A stretch of DNA of 64,000 bases from Undaria pinnatifida (GCA_012845835.1 JABAKD010000029.1:14589803-14653802), one strand, 5' to 3'; shown: positions 51,961-63,803, counted from the stretch's first letter. Translations and numbers: made by a program. Notes: a model not told the origin generated them from the sequence alone.

Positions 51961-53060
51961 ATTCTAATGATCACGATGCCCGCTTCCTTTCATGGCGGTG
52001 AGCTGTTTCGAGCTTCATCAGCCTTACTGCGGAAAGTTTCGTTGCCTGTCGACGCAAGAGGCCTTTCAGGCACGTTTTGGCCGATTATCGCGTGTAAGGC
52101 TCGCCGCAGGTGCGCTCGTCGTGGCCGTCGCCCTTCGCCTGTGTCCGCTGTGGGCGATCCTACAGCAGTGGTGCCGCCGCCGCGTTGGAACCTCTTACCG
52201 ATGTGGTACCGCTGTCGGGTTGGCGGTTATCCCCTCTCGCCCACGCCGTAGCTCTCTCCCTACCCGGCGGATTATCCTCTCGAGGTGTATTCCCCTGAAG
52301 AGGGTTAACTCCCATGGGATCTCTGCTTTTCTGACGTCGCCTCCCACATGTTTCTCTCTAGGGGGAGGTGAAGGGGGGGTCTTGTGTCCCGGGAGCCCGC
52401 TGTCGCGCCCGGTGGCAACAGGGGACAAGGTCCAGGCCTTCCTCCACTGTGAGTTATGTCGCCGCCGAGCGATGCCCTGCACCCACGCTAGCTGCTCGCA
52501 GGCGTGGGCTTTCGCAAGGGTCCCCTTCGGACAAGGCGCCCGACTGCAAGACAGGCATCTTGAGACGTCGAGCTCGAGTGCCGGGAGGTCGGTGCTGCGC
52601 CCGGCGGCAGAGGGCGAGGAGACATCGTCTCACTCGGAGCATCACCGCCTGCGAGAAGCACCTGATATCCCTGCTGACTCCTTGTTGGCGTGCACCCCTC
52701 CAAGCGCCCCGCCCAGAAGCTATTACTTATTTGCGCCTCGGACATCTTGAGACCCACGACTTCCTGGTGTCGTGTCCGGTGGCATGCGGGGAGAATTTCG
52801 CTACTACCAGGGACCGCTACCGGTGAGGGGCGCCCGGCGCCCCTGCTTTTTCCTCGCAGACGTACCCACCCCCAAAAGACCCCCCCAAACAAAGCTGCTC
52901 GCGCCACGACGGGTATCCTGAGAACGAAAGCTCGAGTCGCGAGGTCTCGGTGGCGTGTCCGGCGGCATCTGGGGCAAATGCCATACCGTGCTATGAACAT
53001 CGTCGCTGGGGAGTAAACCCCGGTAACCCTGCTGAGTCCTCGCAGGTGTGAACCCGCTTA
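51960..53060. repeat. GC-rich region with about 180-bp tandem units
   Basis: Three to four diverged units of 170-185 bp share CATCTTGAGAC..CGAGCTCGAGT and a GTGTCCGGNGGCANNNGGGG block (52378, 52558, 52743 and 52914 approximately). Several units end in CCTCGCAG or similar, which resembles a splice acceptor. A 252-codon plus-strand frame (51992-52750) crosses non-repeated and repeated parts. It has CxxC pairs, but I recognise no domain. Confidence 0.5.
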
Positions 53061-53099
53061 AATTGCCGGCTGCACGATGGGGGTCGAGGGGGGGCGGCG

Positions 53100-53640
53100 G
53101 GGGACGGAGGGGGGGCGCGTAGAAGGATACCATTCTGGACGGAAATATAGCGCACGTTCGATTTATTCATACCAATTGCGATGGGGCAGTGGCATGTTGC
53201 AGGATAGTAGCATACGACAGACGAGCACCAAAGACATCGGTAGTCGATTACCGACGATCCCGATGGCACAGGGGGGGAAGAGTAAAAACGGAGGTAGTAG
53301 TAGTAGTAGTAGTGCAGTGCACGCAGTATGCCGGACCGCACTGTTGATTGGAACACGGCGGGTGGGTGTGGTGCGGTACGAAGATTACGACCGACCGCGT
53401 TGAAATGATAGAGGGCTGATAGGCATGGTGGTGGTTGGTGCATGCAGTAAAAGAGAAATCGGTCATCAATTGCAATGGGACGGCGGGGCGGGTGAAGGCG
53501 CACAGCAGCAGTACAAGATGGCACGATGACTGACCGCGTTGTTGAGACAGGACACCGCGTGGGTGTACTTGTGGTGCAGTGCAGTGCAGTGGGAGGATGG
53601 CCACCCGACCGCATTGAGGCAACAGGTATTACAGTACGTG
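53100..53640. repeat. Diverged tandem units with AGT run
   Basis: Two to three units of about 170-190 bp share ATCGGTNNTCNATTNC, GATGGCACRR, GTGCAGTGC and GACCGCRTTG. A short AGT repeat lies at 53294-53314. No gene was recognised. Confidence 0.5.
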
Positions 53641-54755
53641 TAAGGTAATGTGCAGGAGTCGTTCTACGGTAGCCCCCCCAACACCCTTTTTTTAAACGAG
53701 ATCGCGGGTTTCACAACCAGATCTTGGCGGTATCTCCTGAAATACGGTGTCCCTCGACACCCCGACGTCGTCGATCGTTAGACCTTTGCACACCAGAAAA
53801 TATATGGATATGTTTTTCTCAATGGTATCCTTCCTTGTGTCGACCAGCCACGAAACGTTCGTTAAAGAAAAACGCTGTTTTTTGGGGGGGCTATCGTAGA
53901 ATCAGTGGCAGGTGCAGCTCAAGAATGGTCTAATCGACAGCCGACTGCACTGGGACAAGCGGCGGGTAGCGGGGGTCAATAACGATTTACGTCGCGGAGA
54001 TGAGATACTTTTTGGACGGTTCTCAATGATGTATCATATAATGGCTATATGGGTGGTTTACGCGCAAACGGCATCTTACGGGGTCAAAAGCAATAGGAAA
54101 TGGGCGAAACACCTTCATGCGATACTCGGAAAAAAAAAAAGTTAAAAAGATAGTTCGTTCCATTGGCTGCTTTGTTACATACTTATCGTTACATTTACCG
54201 CGTGCCAGCACACAAGCAGACAGGTCAAGCCCCAGTGGCGGTACGATAGGGCCGCGTTCAGTATCCACCAGCACGTATACGCGGTGCTAGGGCATACCGC
54301 CACCGTCGCGTAAAAAGTGACGTTATATAAAAGGAGCTACAATCTCTGGCCGAGCTATGAAAAAAAAAGGATGACGAAAAACAGAAGAAAAAAGAAGAAA
54401 CAACTTGACAACTGACAGCACGCAGTACGTGCTCTGCCTGCGCGAGAGCCATGCTGTGAGACGCTCTAACGCATTTTCTCCTGTGAGAGATAACCACGAA
54501 CATAGAATACTTGCCGTAAGGAACTAGTTCACAGCGCGGAGAAAAATACTCATCTCGCATTTGCTCGGAAAAAAAACATTATCGTCGGCATTTAGAATTA
54601 CGATCGGTATGTCTGGCTCGGTACTTGAGCCAAAGGAGACCGTCGCTTTAGCACAAGGGGGTGAGAAAAACTAAAAAAAAAAACGTTGAGAGCTCGAGAA
54701 CACAAAAACGGACCCCGAACATACTTATCTGCATAGCATCCGCGAATAAAATGAG
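53641..54755. other. Intergenic, no gene recognised
   Basis: Only short frames and A/T runs. No transposon family or RNA gene was identified. Confidence 0.5.
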
Positions 54756-55030
54756 TCTCAAAAGCATAGTATCCTTGGACAAGCATCAAACGCGAAATAT
54801 ACTACTAAAACAGTCCCAAAAGCAACACCCGAACAGTAGTCTCAAAAAGCATAACATCCTACGACGAGTCTCAAACGCATAACATCCTAAGACAAGCCTC
54901 ATAAATCATTACATCCTGAGGCAAGTCTCAAAAGCATAACAATCCGAAGGCAAGCGCCCAAAACATAACATCCGTAGGCAAGCCTCGAAAATAATGACAT
55001 CCTAAGACAACTATCAAAGAACAGCACCCG
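54756..55030. repeat. 33-bp minisatellite (AAAAGCATAACATCC)
   Basis: About eight imperfect copies of a unit near 33 bp, CTCAAAAGCATAACATCCTA then AGACAAGC. Confidence 0.8.
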
Positions 55031-55239
55031 AAAACTAGTCAAAAAAGCTTAACCTATCCCAAGAAATCACGATCACCCCCCCCCCCCCGAAGCTAATATA
55101 ACCCCTCCTCACACAGTAGGGAGGACAAACCTAAACATGGCGTAAGATGCACTAAATGGACCGGATCACCCTTGCCTCCAACGGAACACACCAAGGATTC
55201 TCCTACTGCTGAACCCGTTTGGCACGGGCTATCTTACTC

Positions 55240-55586
55240 AACACCAAACAGAGCTCTTCGAATGGGCGTTTCGCTACCAGCAAACAGCGCCGCACGTTCA
55301 GCGGGGCAGTTGGATATTCAGTAGAGGGAGCATTAAACGCCCGCGGAGCGGAGAAGGGTCGCCGCACACGTAGTGGAGAAACCAATCAATGCTCTTCGAG
55401 CGGGATTTTCCCTATCACCAACTGCACCTCACATTCAGGGGTGCAGCCAATCAACGCTCTTCGAGGAGGCGTCTCGTCGCGGCCAAATCGCGCCGCACTT
55501 TCAGCAGAGCAGCTAATCAATGCTCTTCGAGCAGGGGTTTCAACATACCAAATCGACATGGCAGCAGCAGCAGCAGCAGCAGCAGA
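55240..55586. repeat. About 65-bp repeats plus (AGC)n
   Basis: Three to five units contain AATCAACGCTCTTCGAGNNG, a CGCGCCGCACNTTCAGC block and GAGCAG, followed by nine AGC triplets at 55562-55586. A 190-codon plus-strand frame (55219-55791) runs through them; its peptide mirrors the repeats and I recognise no domain. Confidence 0.65.
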
Positions 55587-56229
55587 TAGATACTCTAAAA
55601 CACAAGGAAACCAGAAGAAGACGAGACTCGCCCAAATGAAAGCACCGCTGGCGCTTAATAATAGCCGCTATAGCCCAAACACTGACACCCGCCACAATCA
55701 AATGAGCGAAATCACAGCAAAGGAAAAAAGCACACACCCCATCCCATCGTTTCATGACGTAATCCCTTCACTTGCTCTGTCTCCACCATGACCGCAACAG
55801 AGCAAAAACGCCATTTTCCATCAAATTATCAATCGAATTAAAAATGCCACAACCCAACAAAAACAAAAAAACACCGGAAAAATACCAGGCAAAACTCATC
55901 CGGGGCGTGGCGTGGGCTCGACAGCTCTCACGCGTTCACCCCACCCCACCCCACCCCACCCCACAGCACTACAGTAGCCACATTCGATGTAAAACCATCA
56001 GTGTGGCGTGGGGGTGCGGTGAAGCGGGAGACACAAACCCAACAACAAGTAAGACGGTGGAGGCACAACCTGATCAACCTGATCGCTGTGGCACTACTCA
56101 CCACTAACTCTATTGTATGCCAAACTAGCTCGCCGGCCCGTCAACCCTGCACGCCAGGTATATATGGTTTTCAGGTCCATCATGAGTCCTGTTTTGCTAT
56201 GGTATTCCCCCAAAACTACCGTTCATAAA

Positions 56230-56376
56230 TCATTTCGCTTTCCCCTCGACCAGGCCCGCCACCACCGTTTGGATGCGCTCGTACGACATGAAGATGATAC
56301 CCTGTCCCGGGATAACTCGCCCCAGCCTGGGTACGATCCCCTTGTAAAGTCCGGCGACGCCCTCGCCCTTAACGAT
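56230..56376 (-). CDS. CTP: Carrier gene terminal exon
   Basis: 147 nt including the stop: IVKGEGVAGLYKGIVPRLGR, VIPGQGIIFMSYERIQTVVA, GLVEGKAK. Acceptor GCCCCAG|ATCGTT. This is the last matrix helix and sixth transmembrane helix of the carrier fold, with the usual short C-terminus. Confidence 0.93.
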   Translation of the reverse strand: MVKGEGVAGLYKGIVPRLGRVIPGQGIIFMSYERIQTVVAGLVEGKAK

Positions 56377-59300
56377 CTGGGGCGGGGGGGCAAGGCAGCG
56401 CGCGGAAGGACGGAGGGGGGGGGGAGGGGGGGGGGGGCGAGACGGAGCGAGAAAGGAAACAGAGGGGGGGGTGTACTCAGTTTGAGTACTCAGATTGTGC
56501 ATGGTCGTAGTCGTAGTATGACCACAGACCCTTGGAAAAAGAGGGAGTGGGGGGGAGTGCAGAAGGCAAGCGACGTGACACGTGTGAAAAGGGCTCCAGC
56601 GAAACAACCATCAACCCCCAAAAAATGAATGATTAGTTTGGGTCTCTGTGCTCGTGCCGTCCCTGGCAATAAAAAACAACACGAAAACACCTCCGAGGGG
56701 TTCGGGCCTCCCCGAGAAGGGGGCAAAACTAAGCAACTGAGCCCACTCATGTAACCTCCCGGGACCGGTGACAGGTGGCCATGGCCATGCGTAACGGCTG
56801 TTTGCCGGAGAGCACAAGCATACAAGCTGCCGGCAGGTCGGATTGACCCTCTCACAAACAAATATACTGTGGTTTGAGAACCAGGTTTCGTCAACCCACA
56901 CGACGCTCACGTTTGCCGGTTGGGATCTGTACAACACGGAACCAAACCACAACACGGAATACAGGATATATATTTTCTATATGATCTAGATGATCTGTCT
57001 CGTGATCTGTCCGTTGTGAGCGATCATAGAAGGAAAGTATCAACCCACGTAAACTTTGCGATTTTGAGCACATGTTCCATTCAGTTCGCGATGGAGCGGC
57101 GTGAGAACACCACAGGCGCAATGGCTCTCGCACCTGCACAAAGCAGTCCGCCGTGTTCTTGTACTTAGCCGCGTCTATCCCCTGCATCTTCGTCTTCACT
57201 ACGTCGAACGGGTTGTTGCCCAACGTGCTGAAGCACCCCGCCGACATGCCGCCCAAAAGGTTCTCGAGGTCCGTCAAAGGACGCGCACCGTCGCTGCTGA
57301 TGATCCCCCTGTACTTGTTGAACCACATGAACCGCAGCCCCTGGAGGGTGGGGTGAGTGGGGTGAGTGGGTCGCAAACGTCGAGCGAACAAAAGTTAGGA
57401 ACTCACGAGCGCATCTTGCTGCGATGCGAATATGAGTTGTTTTCTACTGTTGACCGCCGCAAAAACTGAGGGGCCCTTGCCAGTTGCCTGAAGCGTTCGC
57501 CCGCCAACAAACGCACGCACGCACGCATAAAACTTGACAAAAGTTGCACATACCAGGTATCAAGTATCAAATATTCTGCTGCGCGAATTCCTATCCACAG
57601 CAACATTACCTATCACCACAACACCATCAATATGTTTAATAGCAGAGTGACCCTTCTTCACCTTGTCCCAAATACAAAAAAAAAATTGGTGTATTTCCTG
57701 CCCCCCCACCAACACCCCCTCCTTCCCCAACACCGCCCCCAAGCACCCCCAACACCGCCCCCAAGCACCCCCAACCCCTGCCCTCTCCCGCAAACCACGT
57801 GCTCCACAAAAAACATTACACTAATGACCTCTTTCCTGCCCCCCACCGCCCCCCCCTCCTTCCCCGTCCCGTCCCCCGCACCTGGTTTGAGCCCTGCTTA
57901 GCGATCGTAGCCCACACTCCCTGGTACAGACCCGCCGCCCCCTCGGTCTTGAGGATGGTCCTGACCCCCTGCATGAAGGGAGAATTGGTCTGGATGGCCT
58001 TCGTCTTCACGGTTTCGATTGGCGTCACCGCGAAAATCGCCTCAAGTACCCCGGCTCCGAACCCCGCAAGGAACTGCTCCCCGGAGTTGAGCTTTTTGTT
58101 CTCCTTGCCCGCCAAAAGCTGCACGGGATTCGTGGGGAAAATGCGGCGGCAGTGTGTGGGGGGTATACGAGGAGGGATGAGTGCGGTGTGGTGTGGGGTG
58201 GAGGCGCTTACATGTTTCATGCTGCAAGCTACAGTCATTTATCCCATCTGTACCACTTAGATTTGATCAGATATTATAGCTGTGCCGCTGCTTTCTACAC
58301 CCCTTCCCTGCTGATATAGGTACCTTACATGTTGTGACGGGAATTACAAATGTGTAATGGTTGTCTCACGGAACACACTCAGAGCGTGTCCGATCGAAAC
58401 CTTCATGCGGTCAGGGCTGCGCTTCAAGCTAGTGCCGAAAAACGTAGTCACTTGCCCTCCAGCACAACAACCCATGCGCCCTTCGTGGCTGCCACCTTTT
58501 CGTTTTTACCAATCATGCTGGCATGGCCAAGATTTTACCGTAGCAGAGTTTGAAGGATTCTGCTCCTTGCTCCAGTCATGGCAATACTACCCATGGCACA
58601 GTAGTAGTCCTTCAATAGTGCCGGTATGTGCACTATAGAGGGACCGGCCCTACAGCGGCGACCGGCACTACCCCGCATGGTGACACTACTGGTTGTTCCA
58701 TTCTGTGCCAGAGCGATTTCACAGGCAGTGTACCAGGCAACAGGCACTGTAGAAATACCACTCAACAGGCACTGTAGAGGGACCTACCTCTCCTGGTATA
58801 TTTCCATGGTATTTTTCCTGCGGCAGGTGGCAGATCCCGATCAACACTGCTCGAATAAAAATGGCGATGCTAGCACGATTGATAAAAGGGTTGCAGCCAC
58901 AATGCGCTTGGCTGCCTTCCCTCAAGGTCATGTTCCCCCTTTGGAGACTGCAGAGGCGAACACTGTCGCGATGGCGGTATGACGATCACTAGTAGTTATT
59001 AATGGCTTTAGTCCGGGCAGCTGTGGTGGGCGATGTGTCCGTAAAGAGCTGCAAGGAGCTGTGCGCAGTGTGATGGCAGTCGCATACCGTATTGCTGCAA
59101 GGTCTTAGCTCTTCCTATGACAGGGGCCAGCGATAAGACGGCACTCGTCGGATTTGGTGCCGCTATAGTTGAATCAAAAGGGTCCCGACCTGACTAAAGC
59201 CTGACCCAAACCCCCAGACTCAAGCGCGGACTTCCTTCACCATTAGCCATCAGCCCTCTTTGGAGCGTCAGAGGGGAAAATGGTCGGAAAAAAACTGTCC

Positions 59301-59599
59301 ATTACAGCATCCGCCACACCAACAAACCCGGGGCGCTGGGGTATTGTACCGAGCGTGTCCAGATCGTAGTGTAAGGAGCTGCGCGGCACACGGGCAGCAT
59401 GGTGGTCAACACTTGTTCCGCTTCATGCTCTTCTTGGACCTTTGGAAATAACGAAGTCGTCGCTTTTTTGGTCTAAACACATGTGCCCCAAGAAGGGTTA
59501 TACACCAAATTATCCATCGAATGCGCTCTGTAATAACAGCAACAACAACAACAACAACAACAACGACAACGACAACAACAACAACAACAACACAATGTC

Positions 59600-59645
<46 letters not shown>

Positions 59646-62600
59646 CAATGTCAACAACAACAACAACACCACCACCACCACCACCAACACTAACAACAAC
59701 AACTGCTCTGCGAAGATCACCCCCTAGGCAAGGCATGCTTATCAGCAGCGAGGGGGGGGGGGGGGGGGGGGCAATCAGCGGCAAAGCCACGGCACCTAAC
59801 CAACAGCCTCCTTAACCCCTATTGAAACCGTTTTTAAAAGCGGCGTCAAGTCCTGAAACCGCCCCCTTTAACTACTGCACATAGTTAAGTAGTCTAATTC
59901 CAAGTAATGCGTATCCCAAAACGTGTGTGCAGTTCTGTCAGGGTTAAACGGCTCATGCACAGCACGTACATGTCCACCAATAAGACATAACTTATTTGTA
60001 GTGAGAACGCCGAGGCCAGTTCCTTGGGACAATACAGGCGGCTTCACGTTAAAACCCCCAAATGTATTCCCCGGCGAATGTCCACGCCGTTTTTTTGGTT
60101 CAGGCCGTGAATTTTTGCACACGTCTTCTATATGCCCTTGCGAAGACCTCACTTGTTGATGCTGTTGTTGTTTTTGCCGGATTTGTCGGCAGTTAAGATT
60201 TTATGGAAAAAGTGGTCCACCTTTTAGTCCAAATATTTTCGGCGTAAAGAAAAAGAAGAAAAAAAACCCGAAGGTCAGACCTTGGGATGGGCATGTAGAA
60301 CACGTGTGCGATGTCCCAGGGTCTATCTCTCAAACACGTCGTGGACATTTAGACTTTTGAGCGTGTAACCTCCCATTTAAAAAACTCACCCACATAGTAT
60401 ATTACAAGTACCAACAACGCAGCTTGCAAAGATGAGTATCGACCCGAAATTCGTCGAATTCACCGCTGACGTCCCTAAACTATTTTTGTAAAATACCAGC
60501 ACCAACCATTTTAGTGGAGAAAAACAATATATATATATATAAACAAAAGAATGGGACCCCTCCCATTGAGAAAAAAAATTACCCACATAGTATATTACAA
60601 ATAGTACCAACAACGCAGCTTGCAAAGATGAGTATTGACCTGAAATTCGTCGAACTCACGGCTGACGTTCTTGAAATATTTTTATAAAATGAGTAAAATA
60701 CGTTACTTCCTTCGAATGGCTTGGTTTTAGTGTAGGACCCAGTTTTTTTCGCTAGTTTCTGTTCAATGTCTGTAAACACAGGCAGGTCTGATCTTCGGTT
60801 TTTTGCGCGAAATTTTCTGTAGACGTGCCTAGGAGCACCTCCAACCGGATCATGCAAAATGCGGTGCAATTTATTTTCGCCCCAGCTTGGAAAAAGCCTG
60901 AATACTATTGAAAAAATGAAGGCCTGTCATTGGTCGACGCGAGTTTCGCTCCTACAAACAGCCCGAGGCCGTTACAAAAAAAAAACTGGCCATGTCACCC
61001 TCTTCCACTGGTCATGAGGGTCAGTATGAAACCAACTATTCACTCTTTGACTAGATATGCGAGCGGCATTCGTGGGGGAGAGACTTCGGGGGTTTCACTT
61101 GAACAAGCCAGTAAGAAATTTGGATCAAGGGATTGCGCTCAGCGGCGAGCACCTACGGTCAACGTTCAACACTGATCTCAAAACAAACTTGGAGGCCTTT
61201 GGTCACACACTTTAAATAGTAATGGGTGTAGCTGGCAGGCTCACACTGCTTGCTGCTGTGATCGTCGTTTACATTAAAAAATTCCACACGTCGGACAGAT
61301 CACAGATGGTGTATCCCCACTTGATCGTATAATCTCCATCGTTCAGGGAAGGTACGTATGGTCTACAGTTCATGATACAGGGTTGGAGCCGTCCGATCTG
61401 CACGATCTAGCCCATATACCCTGGGTCGGATCTGAACTCCACATACATATACAGATCCTGCCCAACATCTCATAGCGGCGGCTATCGCATCTACCGCAGA
61501 TGATCTATCTGATCTATATGATCTACTGTACATGATCTAGATAATCTATGTGATCTATATGGTCTATATGATCTATATGGGCATATATCTCTATCCGGGG
61601 TGTGAACATTTTTTCCCTCTCAAACTCCCAAAAGGTGCAGCGTCGAACGGCGACGCGACGCGACCGCCGGGACATGCTGATTAATTTTGATGACCCACCT
61701 TCTTCAGCTCCGAGTTTCCTCCGAACCGAATGCCGGCCTTGGGCATCGAGCCCAAGAGCGTCGGTGCGAGTCCACGGTAGAGGGAGAAGAAGCCTGTTGT
61801 CCGCACGGTGTACGTGAGCCCGCTGATCACCCCGGTGAACTTTGGTTTTTGCCCCGCCGGAAGCTTATCCTGTGGCGACAGAAGCAACCGTGTAAAACAC
61901 ACACAGGGATGCACACAAAGAAGATGTGAAGCAGACGGGCACCGGGGGTGGGAAGAGGAAAGAAAGGCAAGTGAGTGACTCCATTGGGCCATTCAATTGA
62001 GAGAGCAACGACGCACGCAAACCTCGCGCGCAGAAGCGCACCGAGGGAGCGGAAAGGAGTGAGAAAGTTAGCGTGTGGGCCGATTGGAGGCGAAAGAGCG
62101 CAACACGGAAAAACGTGAACGTTTGGTTCATTCGTTCCGCCCGTTTGACGAGTGCGCTTTGGTGCGCGAGGTGTCTCCGCTTTCCCCGCCCTTGTAATGC
62201 CGAGCAGGTTTTCGCATCATACAACCACGGTCAATATATAGCCTTGCACGAACGTTGATAGACCCAATTTTGAACGAGATGGAAGCCTGATTAACCCTTA
62301 CATTACATCACTGCAAAAATAATCCAACTTTGACTTCAACAACTCTATCTCCGCAGAGAGCAAGACAACCCCGTCTTACTGCATCATTCGTACTGCAGTA
62401 CATACGACGAAGCCTTCGCCCGATGGGCCTCCTCTGCCGCGCCCCGATCGGACGCGCAGATAACCACCCCTCTTTTCCTGCCGCAACCATTCCCACACTG
62501 ACTTCAAGTGGTACGTCCCGAAAAACGTGGATGCAGTCTCTTCTAACGAGGTTGCTCGCTGAAACCGCGTGCGTTAAATCGCTAACTAATGAATTTTCCC

Positions 62601-62663
62601 GACACCATGGTCAGGTGAAATAACCTAGATGTGGCCATCACTCACCGCTAGCTGGAGCTGGGT
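56230..62663 (-). CDS. CTP: Mitochondrial tricarboxylate/citrate carrier, 5' end beyond window
   Basis: Exons on the minus strand: 62646-62663, 61699-61869, 57882-58118, 57134-57340, 56230-56376. Each joins in phase 0 with GT-AG sites. The 259 residues present cover the end of the first Mito_carr repeat and all of the second and third. Diagnostic pieces are TQLQL after the missing PxExxK helix, LYRGLAPTLLGSMPKAGIRF, TPIETVKTK (repeat 2), the KQGSNQ loop typical of citrate carriers, NPFDVVKTKMQG (repeat 3) and FYKG/LYKGIVPRLGRVIPG. SLC25A1-type carriers exchange citrate or isocitrate for malate or other tricarboxylates across the inner mitochondrial membrane and feed cytosolic acetyl-CoA. About 40 N-terminal residues should lie in one or more exons past 64000. 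Stop TGA at 56230-56232. Confidence 0.93.
57134..57340 (-). CDS. CTP: Carrier gene exon, start of repeat 3
   Basis: 207 nt, 69 codons: GLRFMWFNKYRGIISSDGAR through NLLGGMSAGCFSTLGNNPFD and VVKTKMQGIDAAKYKNTADC to FVQ. Acceptor CCTCCAG|GGGCTG, donor GTGCAG|GTGCGA. It carries the NPFDVVKTK signature and the MQG following it, as in citrate carriers. Confidence 0.93.
57882..58118 (-). CDS. CTP: Carrier gene exon, repeat 2
   Basis: 237 nt, 79 codons from LLAGKENKKLNSGEQFLAGF through GVLEAIFAVTPIETVKTKAI to LYQGVWATIAKQGSNQ. Acceptor CCCGTGCAG|CTTTTG, donor AACCAG|GTGCGG. It contains the PIETVK signature of repeat 2. Confidence 0.93.
58617..58784 (-). repeat. MITE-like palindromic repeat, copy 5 (carrier intron)
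   Basis: It is in reverse orientation: GTGCACTATAGAGGGACCGG, then ACAGCGGCGACCGGCACTAC, CACTACTGGTTGTTCC, GCGATTTCACAGGC, and two ACAGGCACTGTAGA blocks. It sits in the 3.6-kb carrier intron. Confidence 0.65.
59536..59700. repeat. (AAC)n microsatellite with CAATGTC interruptions (carrier intron)
   Basis: AAC triplet runs are broken by two ACACAATGTCAACAAC interruptions about 65 bp apart and by a CAC run. The poly-Asn, poly-Thr and poly-Val frames come from this tract. Confidence 0.95.
60370..60690 (+). repeat. Tandem pair of exon-like repeats encoding MSID.KFVE.TADV
   Basis: Two copies start with ACCCACATAGTATATTACAA and TACCAACAACGCAGCTTGCA, then ATG and a 19-codon frame: MSIDPKFVEFTADVPKLFL and MSIDLKFVELTADVLEIFL, each followed by a stop. 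Further copies lie at 4955-5030, 45570-45635 and 49955-50060. Substitutions among copies mostly keep the amino acids, and the first copy has a donor-like TTTTT|GTAAAA at the end. It may be the duplicated first exon of an unknown gene family, or a repeat that carries one. Confidence 0.6.
61490..61585. repeat. GATCTATAT-type repeat (carrier intron)
   Basis: About nine loose copies of TGATCTATATGATCTA-type sequence lie just upstream of the 61699-61869 exon in plus coordinates. Confidence 0.75.
61699..61869 (-). CDS. CTP: Carrier gene exon, end of repeat 1
   Basis: 171 nt, 57 codons: DKLPAGQKPKFTGVISGLTY, then TVRTTGFFSLYRGLAPTLLG and SMPKAGIRFGGNSELKK. Acceptor CGCCACAG|GATAAG, donor GAAGAAG|GTGGGT. 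The matrix helix motif G.xxLYRG and the second helix SMPKAGIRF place it in the first carrier repeat. Confidence 0.93.
62646..62663 (-). CDS. CTP: Carrier gene, 18-nt microexon
   Basis: TTGAACAG|ACCCAGCTCCAGCTAGCG|GTGAGT: an acceptor with a good T/C-rich tract, six codons (TQLQLA) and a strong donor. In citrate carriers the first signature reads P..EYVKTQLQL, so these six residues are what must precede DKLPAGQKPKFTG of the next exon. The upstream exon is not visible in the remaining 1.3 kb. Confidence 0.82.
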
Positions 62664-63039
62664 CTGTTCAAGACCAAGAACGAAAAAAGGTGCCGTGTCG
62701 CCCCGGGGCGGTCACCGACGGACGATCAAGTAGAAGAGCGGTCAACCCAAAGGGTCGAACAGCGTAGCAGGGAGGCGCGTGAACCGGATACAATCGCCGG
62801 CACAGACAATCGCACAAAACCGGCGCCACCGAACCGCACGCATACGCACGAACACCAGGCACGACAATCAAGAAGAGGGAAAACATACGTTTCGTTAGCG
62901 GCGGTGGAGAGAAAAGAGGAGCCACGTCGCGGACTCCCGGTGTCCAAAACGACCTGCAAAAAGCGCGGCCAGCTTTGATGCGTGGCACAAGATAAAAAGT
63001 CAGTGACGATTGCAGCATCCGCCACACGGAGTCACACGG

Positions 63040-63250
63040 ATTAGCTTGGGGTGGTGTAGGAGTAACGGGGACCGCCGGTGGGGACAGCTAGCGCTGTCGC
63101 TACCGCGGGCACTGAAGGACACCCCAGCTAGCGCTGGATTGCGAATGCACTTGAGTTAAATTGACAGGCGACGTGTATGAAAATACGCGGAAGTGTGGTG
63201 AGCTTGAGCTTTTTTTTTCCCCCATCCTCCGGAGGATAAAAAATAGGAAA
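63040..63250 (-). repeat. Dispersed repeat R2, reverse copy
   Basis: It is the reverse complement of the 11900-12125 copy, with all blocks present. In plus orientation it ends in an A-rich tail (GGATAAAAAATAGGAAAAAA), which suggests that plus is the sense direction of this copy and that the family is retroposed. Confidence 0.65.
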
Positions 63251-63503
63251 AAAAATAGGGTAAGTAGGCTGGTTGGTAAGTCATAGTTTATTATCAATAC
63301 CAATAGTGCCCGAAGGACAAAGCAAGGACTTGCTACTGGCTCGCGCGCGCAGCGTGACCTTACTCCTACTGCTGCATACGAGCTCACACCATTAAAAATA
63401 GGCGGTTCATGAATACCGCAGTGTTCAGTTATTGGTCGACACCTCTGGGTTCCAAGCGGATCAAGCTATGATAGTACCAAGTATGGGTGTTCAGGTGGTT
63501 TCA

Positions 63504-63803
63504 TTTTTTTTTTTTTTCACACTTTTACTTTCCAGCTTCTGGATAAGTCACGGTCACAGGTGTCGTCTCTTCCCCCCCGGTTCTATCCTCCAATTTTTAT
63601 CGCGCATAGGGTTCAGCAATCCCACTGCTCATCGATTTTTCATCGAGTGTTGCTAACTCACGCTCTCGCGCTTTCCGCAGGTCGATGTGTGCACAAGAAA
63701 AAGTCCCCACGAATTTATACGAGTATGCACTCGGGGGGACTCGAAGCCACCAAACTGGCCTACACCAGGCTCGAGGATAACCTGGTACGCCACCGGGGCG
63801 ACC
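63504..63803 (-). mobile_element. tRNA-derived SINE, full-length copy
   Basis: A 14-T run (the A-tail) at 63504-63517 leads through the shared body to the head complement ACCGGGGCGACC at 63792-63803. Flanking GGTGGTTTCA and GGTGGTATCG may be a decayed target duplication. Confidence 0.85.

Noticed and set aside
60579-60869. Minus-strand frame with LHDPVGGAPRHVYRKF
   Set aside because: It looks partly coding-like, but half of it is the MSID repeat read backwards. I could not tie it to a family, so no feature is claimed.
62668-63027. Upstream exon of the carrier in the 119-codon minus-strand frame
   Set aside because: No PxExxK motif and no carrier similarity; it is intron sequence upstream of the microexon.
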